Below, one piece after another: positions 13,577 through 15,611 of a DNA stretch of 15,611 bases. The notes beneath the pieces are model-generated. The model was given only the letters and a program-made list of their open reading frames with translations, was not told the origin of the DNA and did no database searches. Both the position numbers and the translations under genes were made by a program. Each line of letters starts with the position of its first letter. The first letter of the stretch is position 1. The stretch is from Anaerolineae bacterium (GTDB lineage Bacteria; Chloroflexota; Anaerolineae; B4-G1), in assembly GCA_030620125.1 (NCBI GenBank), contig JAUXFI010000019.1:1-15611 (forward strand). Reading direction: 5' to 3'.

Positions 13577-13684
13577 ATGCTTGTTCTCCCCCTCCTCAGT
13601 CCCCCCTCGCAGGGCAGGGGAGAGGTCTGTTCTCCTCCGTTTCACGGAGGGAGTTAGAGGGGGCGTCGCTACTCCCCGCCAGGG
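13577..13684. repeat. GC-rich hairpin-bearing intergenic repeat
   Basis: The 108 bases between the two kinases consist of C/G-tract hairpins: CCTCCGT-TTC-ACGGAGG (13634-13650) and CCCCT-N8-AGGGG (13603-13620), flanked by CCTCCTCAG and GTTAGAGGGGG. The 'CCCCTCTAACTCCC ... GGAGAAC ... CTCTCCCC' style is that of dispersed intergenic repeats found in several bacterial phyla. The element's end supplies the purine-rich Shine-Dalgarno of the CHASE4 kinase. The hairpins could attenuate or stabilise transcript between the kinases, but no T-run follows them. Confidence 0.6.
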
Positions 13685-15611
13685 TCAGGGCTTTAGAGCC
13701 CGCGCCATCACTTTTGCCAGTTGCTCCAGGCTCAGCGGCTTGGGCAGCCAATCGCTCATCCCCTGCGCTCGTAGATTCTCCATCTCCTTCTCCAGAGGAT
13801 GGCCGGTCGTCAGCACAACCTTCACTGCCAGTCCCCTCTGTCTCAAGGCGTGCAACAATGCGACGCCGCCCATCCCCGGCATCACCACGTCGCTCAACAC
13901 CAGCGCGATTCCCTGTTCTGAGCCTGTCGAAGGGTCTCCCGTGTGCCCCTCAATGACGACCAGCGCCTCCCGGCCATCCGCTGCCTCCAGCGTCCGGTAG
14001 TTCAGCAGTTCCAGGCTCTCCACCAACGCCTGCCGCGTAGCCTGGTTATCTTCCACCACCAGGATGGTCTCGCCCTGTCCTTTGGGTAGGTCCGGCAGTT
14101 CCAGGGTGACCGCTTCCACCGGACGCACCGGCAGGGCCGGCAGGTAGATGGTAAAGGTCGTCCCTTGCCCCACCTGGCTCTGCGCGTCAATCTCACCCTC
14201 GTGCTGCTTCACGATGCCGTGCACCTGGGCCAGTCCCAACCCGCTGCCTTTGCCAGGCGCTTTGGTGGTGAAGAAGGGATCAAAGATGTGCGGCAGCACG
14301 TCGGGTGGAACGCCGGTGCCGGTGTCCGAAACCGTCACCTGCACCCATCCGCCCGCACCCATCTCCGGCAGGGGCGGCGACTCGCCGGGCTGAACCTGTA
14401 TCCGCTCCAACCCGAAACGCAGGTTTCCTCCCTCCGGCATTGCATCCCGTGCGTTGAGGGCCAGGTTCATCACCACCTGCTGCATGCGGGTCGGGTCGGC
14501 GTTGACCGTGTACTCGTCCGGCCCGTAGTCCAGGACGATCTTGATGCTCTCTGGGAGAGTGCGCTTCAACAGCCTAACGTGCTCTTTCAAGAGCGGCGAC
14601 AGGTCCAGCGGTCGCCGTTCGAGCATCGCGCGCCGGCTAAAGTCCAGGATTTGCTGGGTCAGATTGGTCGCGTGTTTCGCCTGCCGATCGATCGTCGCCA
14701 ACCGCTCCCGGTCGCGGGTGGATAATCCTTCCGCCCGCGATGACATCTGGGCGTACAGGACAATCGTCGCCATGATGTTGTTAAAGTCGTGGGCGATGCC
14801 GGCCGCCAGTTGGCCCACCGTTGCTAACCGTTCCTGCTGCTGGGCACGCCGTTGGATTTCCCGCTCCCGCGTCACGTCCCGCATGACCAGCACCCACCCC
14901 CCAGGCGTGGGGCCGGCTTCCAATGGCCGGGCGATGACCTCAAAGCTGCGGCTGTTCGCCGCTACTTCGTGCCACAGCCCCTTGGGGGGCGAGGTCAGCA
15001 GTTCCGCCAGCGGACGGTCGCCCAGGTGGGTGAGGGCCTGCCCTGAGCCTGGTCGAAGGGTATCCCCTACCTCGGCATCGGCCAGAACAGCCAGGTCTTT
15101 TTCTGCCACCGGATTGACCAGGACGACTTGCCCAGCGGCATCCAGCAATAGCACCCCTTCCGGCACCGTGTCTACGATCTGCTGCACTTGTTGGGCCTGC
15201 TCCTGGATTTGCGCCAGCAGACGGAGCCGCCCCACCGCCCCACCCAGTTGCTGGCCCACCGCTTCCACCAGGGCCACCTCTTCAGTGCCCCAGGGCCGGG
15301 GCTCCGAAGCAGCAAGGGCCAGTCCGCCGATGCGCTGCCCCTCGGCCAGGATGGGGACGACGACGGAGGCGCGGATGCCAAAGCGGGCCATCAGCGGCGA
15401 CAGGGCCGAGTGTGGCCCGCTCACCTCCTCTTGCCAATCCTCCACAGCAATGGGGCCGGGGGTGTCCACGCCGGCGGCCCGGACCATGTGGGTCATGGCC
15501 GGGCCGATCTCCGGGGGAATGCCCCGGAGGACGTGCTGGTCCGTTGTCCAGATGGCGCCTATCTCCAGCCCCAGGGCCTGCAGGGAGTGGTCCAGGGCGG
15601 TTTCCAGCAAG
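13685..15611 (-). CDS. Hybrid sensor histidine kinase with C-terminal receiver (5' end outside window)
   Basis: At least 641 aa; the N-terminus lies beyond 15611 because the frame is open to the edge, already within a GAF domain. Order (in visible residues): GAF (to about 130), coiled linker, PAS (about 140-250), HisKA with His274 (GIAHDFNN), HATPase_c with Asn382/Asn386, DTGTG (429-433) and GSGLGLA, then a receiver (514-641) with Glu520/Asp521, phosphoacceptor Asp574 (VLSDVVMPG) and Lys624. No membrane helix is visible, so it is soluble in the part seen. Two insertions interrupt normally compact regions: about 559-567 (DPSTGSEQG) in the receiver and about 184-191 in the PAS, both encoded by a dispersed short repeat. 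The C-terminal receiver could pass phosphate through an Hpt protein not seen here. It is followed by the repeat-filled spacer and the second kinase. Confidence 0.92.
   Translation of the reverse strand, partial: LLETALDHSLQALGLEIGAIWTTDQHVLRGIPPEIGPAMTHMVRAAGVDTPGPIAVEDWQEEVSGPHSALSPLMARFGIRASVVVPILAEGQRIGGLALAASEPRPWGTEEVALVEAVGQQLGGAVGRLRLLAQIQEQAQQVQQIVDTVPEGVLLLDAAGQVVLVNPVAEKDLAVLADAEVGDTLRPGSGQALTHLGDRPLAELLTSPPKGLWHEVAANSRSFEVIARPLEAGPTPGGWVLVMRDVTREREIQRRAQQQERLATVGQLAAGIAHDFNNIMATIVLYAQMSSRAEGLSTRDRERLATIDRQAKHATNLTQQILDFSRRAMLERRPLDLSPLLKEHVRLLKRTLPESIKIVLDYGPDEYTVNADPTRMQQVVMNLALNARDAMPEGGNLRFGLERIQVQPGESPPLPEMGAGGWVQVTVSDTGTGVPPDVLPHIFDPFFTTKAPGKGSGLGLAQVHGIVKQHEGEIDAQSQVGQGTTFTIYLPALPVRPVEAVTLELPDLPKGQGETILVVEDNQATRQALVESLELLNYRTLEAADGREALVVIEGHTGDPSTGSEQGIALVLSDVVMPGMGGVALLHALRQRGLAVKVVLTTGHPLEKEMENLRAQGMSDWLPKPLSLEQLAKVMARALKP
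13918..13934. repeat. Short dispersed repeat CTGAGCCTGTCGAAGGG inside receiver coding region
   Basis: Matches the CCCTTCGACAGGCTCAGG type of repeat that recurs in many bacterial genomes (recognition from memory). Here it is translated in frame as part of GDPSTGSEQG, an insertion between an alpha helix and the phosphoacceptor strand of the receiver. Confidence 0.75.
15043..15060. repeat. Second in-gene copy of the dispersed repeat
   Basis: CTGAGCCTGGTCGAAGGG, the same repeat with one extra G. That shifts its reading frame relative to the other copy, giving LRPGSGQA in the PAS domain instead of DPSTGSEQ. Confidence 0.7.

Noticed and set aside
13577..13645. Longer N-terminus for the CHASE4 kinase starting at 13645
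   Set aside because: The extra 23 codons translate the hairpin repeat, and a good RBS precedes the ATG at 13576.
1..15611. CRISPR arrays, tRNA, rRNA or riboswitches
   Set aside because: No regularly spaced repeats, no cloverleaf or CCA-ended candidates, and no known riboswitch core seen by eye in the intergenic stretches.

Overview
The window looks like chromosomal DNA of a GC-rich environmental bacterium, most probably a member of the Chloroflexota (Anaerolineae/Caldilineae-like). This is inferred from the style of the proteins: long secreted proteins with DUF11-like, CARDB-like and thrombospondin type-3 modules, a secreted propeller ending in RVFLPLVMRG, GAF-rich sensor kinases, orphan TadE/TadG sets, and dispersed repeats of the CCTTCGACAGGCTCAGG type. 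No 16S gene or other phylogenetic marker is present, so the assignment is tentative. Every gene I can support lies on the minus strand, so the window reads biologically from right to left.

Signalling half (15611 to 9119): a hybrid sensor kinase cut by the window edge (GAF, PAS, HisKA, HATPase, receiver); a 108-bp spacer full of GC-rich hairpins; a membrane CHASE4-HAMP-PAS-GAF-GAF-HisKA_3 kinase; a NarL/FixJ-type response regulator overlapping it by ATGA; and a second, receiver-only regulator that is a decayed duplicate of the first.

Surface half (8789 to 2379): a tightly packed five-gene unit encoding a 905-aa TadE-type pseudopilin fused to a large multidomain extracellular region, a secreted Asp-box propeller, a single-pass membrane protein with a possible PepSY-like tail, a small TadE-like pseudopilin and a TadG-like protein. 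Gaps are 5 to 28 bases and usually contain the next Shine-Dalgarno sequence. After a roughly 690-bp gap with a 92-bp inverted repeat and a possible insertion-sequence remnant comes a separate zinc-ribbon/transmembrane protein with five OB-fold-like units (1687 to 2).

The most informative observation is that a roughly 90-bp element, including a matching -35/17-bp/-10 arrangement, occurs twice: just downstream of the intact regulator (and upstream of the truncated one), and again just upstream of the Tad-like operon. With the regulator duplication, this implies that a unit [response regulator + operon promoter] was tandemly duplicated. The ancestral order would then have been kinase, regulator, promoter, Tad-like surface operon, which ties the two-component system to control of the surface genes. 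No ATPase (TadA), secretin or prepilin peptidase gene is in the window, so the assembly machinery, if used, lies elsewhere.
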